Shown: positions 6,984-7,042 of the stretch, one piece after another
How the letters are laid out: each line of letters opens with the position of its first letter
Position numbering within the stretch: position 1 is the first letter of the stretch
Assembly (NCBI GenBank): GCA_946056455.1
Contig: CAMGJS010000042.1
Location: 1-7,042 of the forward strand
Direction: 5' to 3'
DNA: 7,042 nt
Origin: an uncultured Clostridia bacterium
GTDB lineage: Bacteria; Bacillota; Clostridia; Oscillospirales; Ruminococcaceae
Translations under genes and position numbers: made by a program
Notes under the pieces: generated by a model
The model's database searches: none
Seen by the model: only the letters and a program-made list of their open reading frames with translations
What the model was told of the DNA's origin: nothing

Positions 6984-7042
6984 ATGAAAGACGATTTGGT
7001 GAATATTGCCTGCTCCTGCCCGGCATTAAAGGTTTCAGACTG
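6984..7042 (+). CDS. N-terminus of a gene cut by the window edge; possible glutamine-dependent NAD+ synthase
   Basis: Only 19 complete codons are visible: MKDDLVNIACSCPALKVSD. The start is convincing: GGAGG (6970-6974) lies nine bases upstream and a consensus promoter lies just before that. The pattern of a short polar start, a hydrophobic strand (LVNIACSCP) and a K-V-[SA]-D turn resembles, from memory, the first residues of the nitrilase-type amidase domain of clostridial NadE (forms like FIKVAAATPxxKVAD). That domain supplies ammonia from glutamine for the last step of NAD+ synthesis. The match is too short to assign, so no symbol is given; another nitrilase-superfamily protein is possible. 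An overlapping frame from ATG 6968 is also open to the edge but has no ribosome binding site. Confidence 0.75.
   Translation, partial: MKDDLVNIACSCPALKVSD

Noticed and set aside
6769..7026. 85-codon - strand frame across the divergent intergenic region
   Set aside because: It covers CIRCE, both promoters and the start of the right-hand gene, and its translation resembles nothing known.
1..7042. A novel defence, mobile or biosynthetic system
   Set aside because: Every long gene belongs to a well-known housekeeping or chemotaxis family; I saw no integrase, transposase, array, toxin-antitoxin pair or non-coding RNA with a repeat partner.

Overview
The window shows a Gram-positive, Clostridia-like chromosome segment. 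Evidence is the hrcA-grpE-dnaK-dnaJ heat-shock gene order under a CIRCE operator, a DnaK with the shortened ATPase domain typical of Firmicutes (614 residues), strong AGGAGG-type ribosome binding sites, and sigma-A promoters with 17-bp spacers. The methyl-accepting chemotaxis protein suggests a chemotactic, probably motile host. I cannot name a species; an Oscillospiraceae/Ruminococcus-like or other gut-type clostridium is a guess from the style of the proteins.

Layout. Bases 4-1980 (+) hold one complete chemoreceptor gene. A 13-bp hairpin at 1995-2023 separates it from the convergent heat-shock operon and probably terminates both. The operon runs leftward from about 6783 to 2030: hrcA (6723-5683), grpE (5690-5160), dnaK (5116-3272) and dnaJ (3187-2030). 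A sigma-A promoter lies at 6790-6818 and the CIRCE operator at 6759-6785, at the transcript's 5' end. To the right, a divergent promoter with exact consensus hexamers (6915-6943) drives a gene whose first 19 codons are visible (6984 to the edge). Its N-terminus resembles clostridial glutamine-dependent NAD+ synthases, but this is a weak call.

How the genes work together. HrcA represses the operon by binding CIRCE when unstressed; its folding is known in this family to depend on the GroE chaperonin, so misfolded protein releases the operon. DnaK, DnaJ and GrpE form the Hsp70 cycle: DnaJ delivers substrate and stimulates ATP hydrolysis, and GrpE exchanges nucleotide. The chemoreceptor and the right-hand gene look functionally unrelated.

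Start codons need care. All four heat-shock reading frames extend upstream past the start that the ribosome binding sites support; in dnaJ the supported start is TTG. I see no tRNA, rRNA, CRISPR array, insertion sequence, frameshifted gene or defence system, and no evidence of an undescribed system. The points worth a second look are small regulatory details: a dnaK-dnaJ intergenic hairpin, an 11-bp tandem A-tract repeat behind the hrcA promoter, and the divergent control region.
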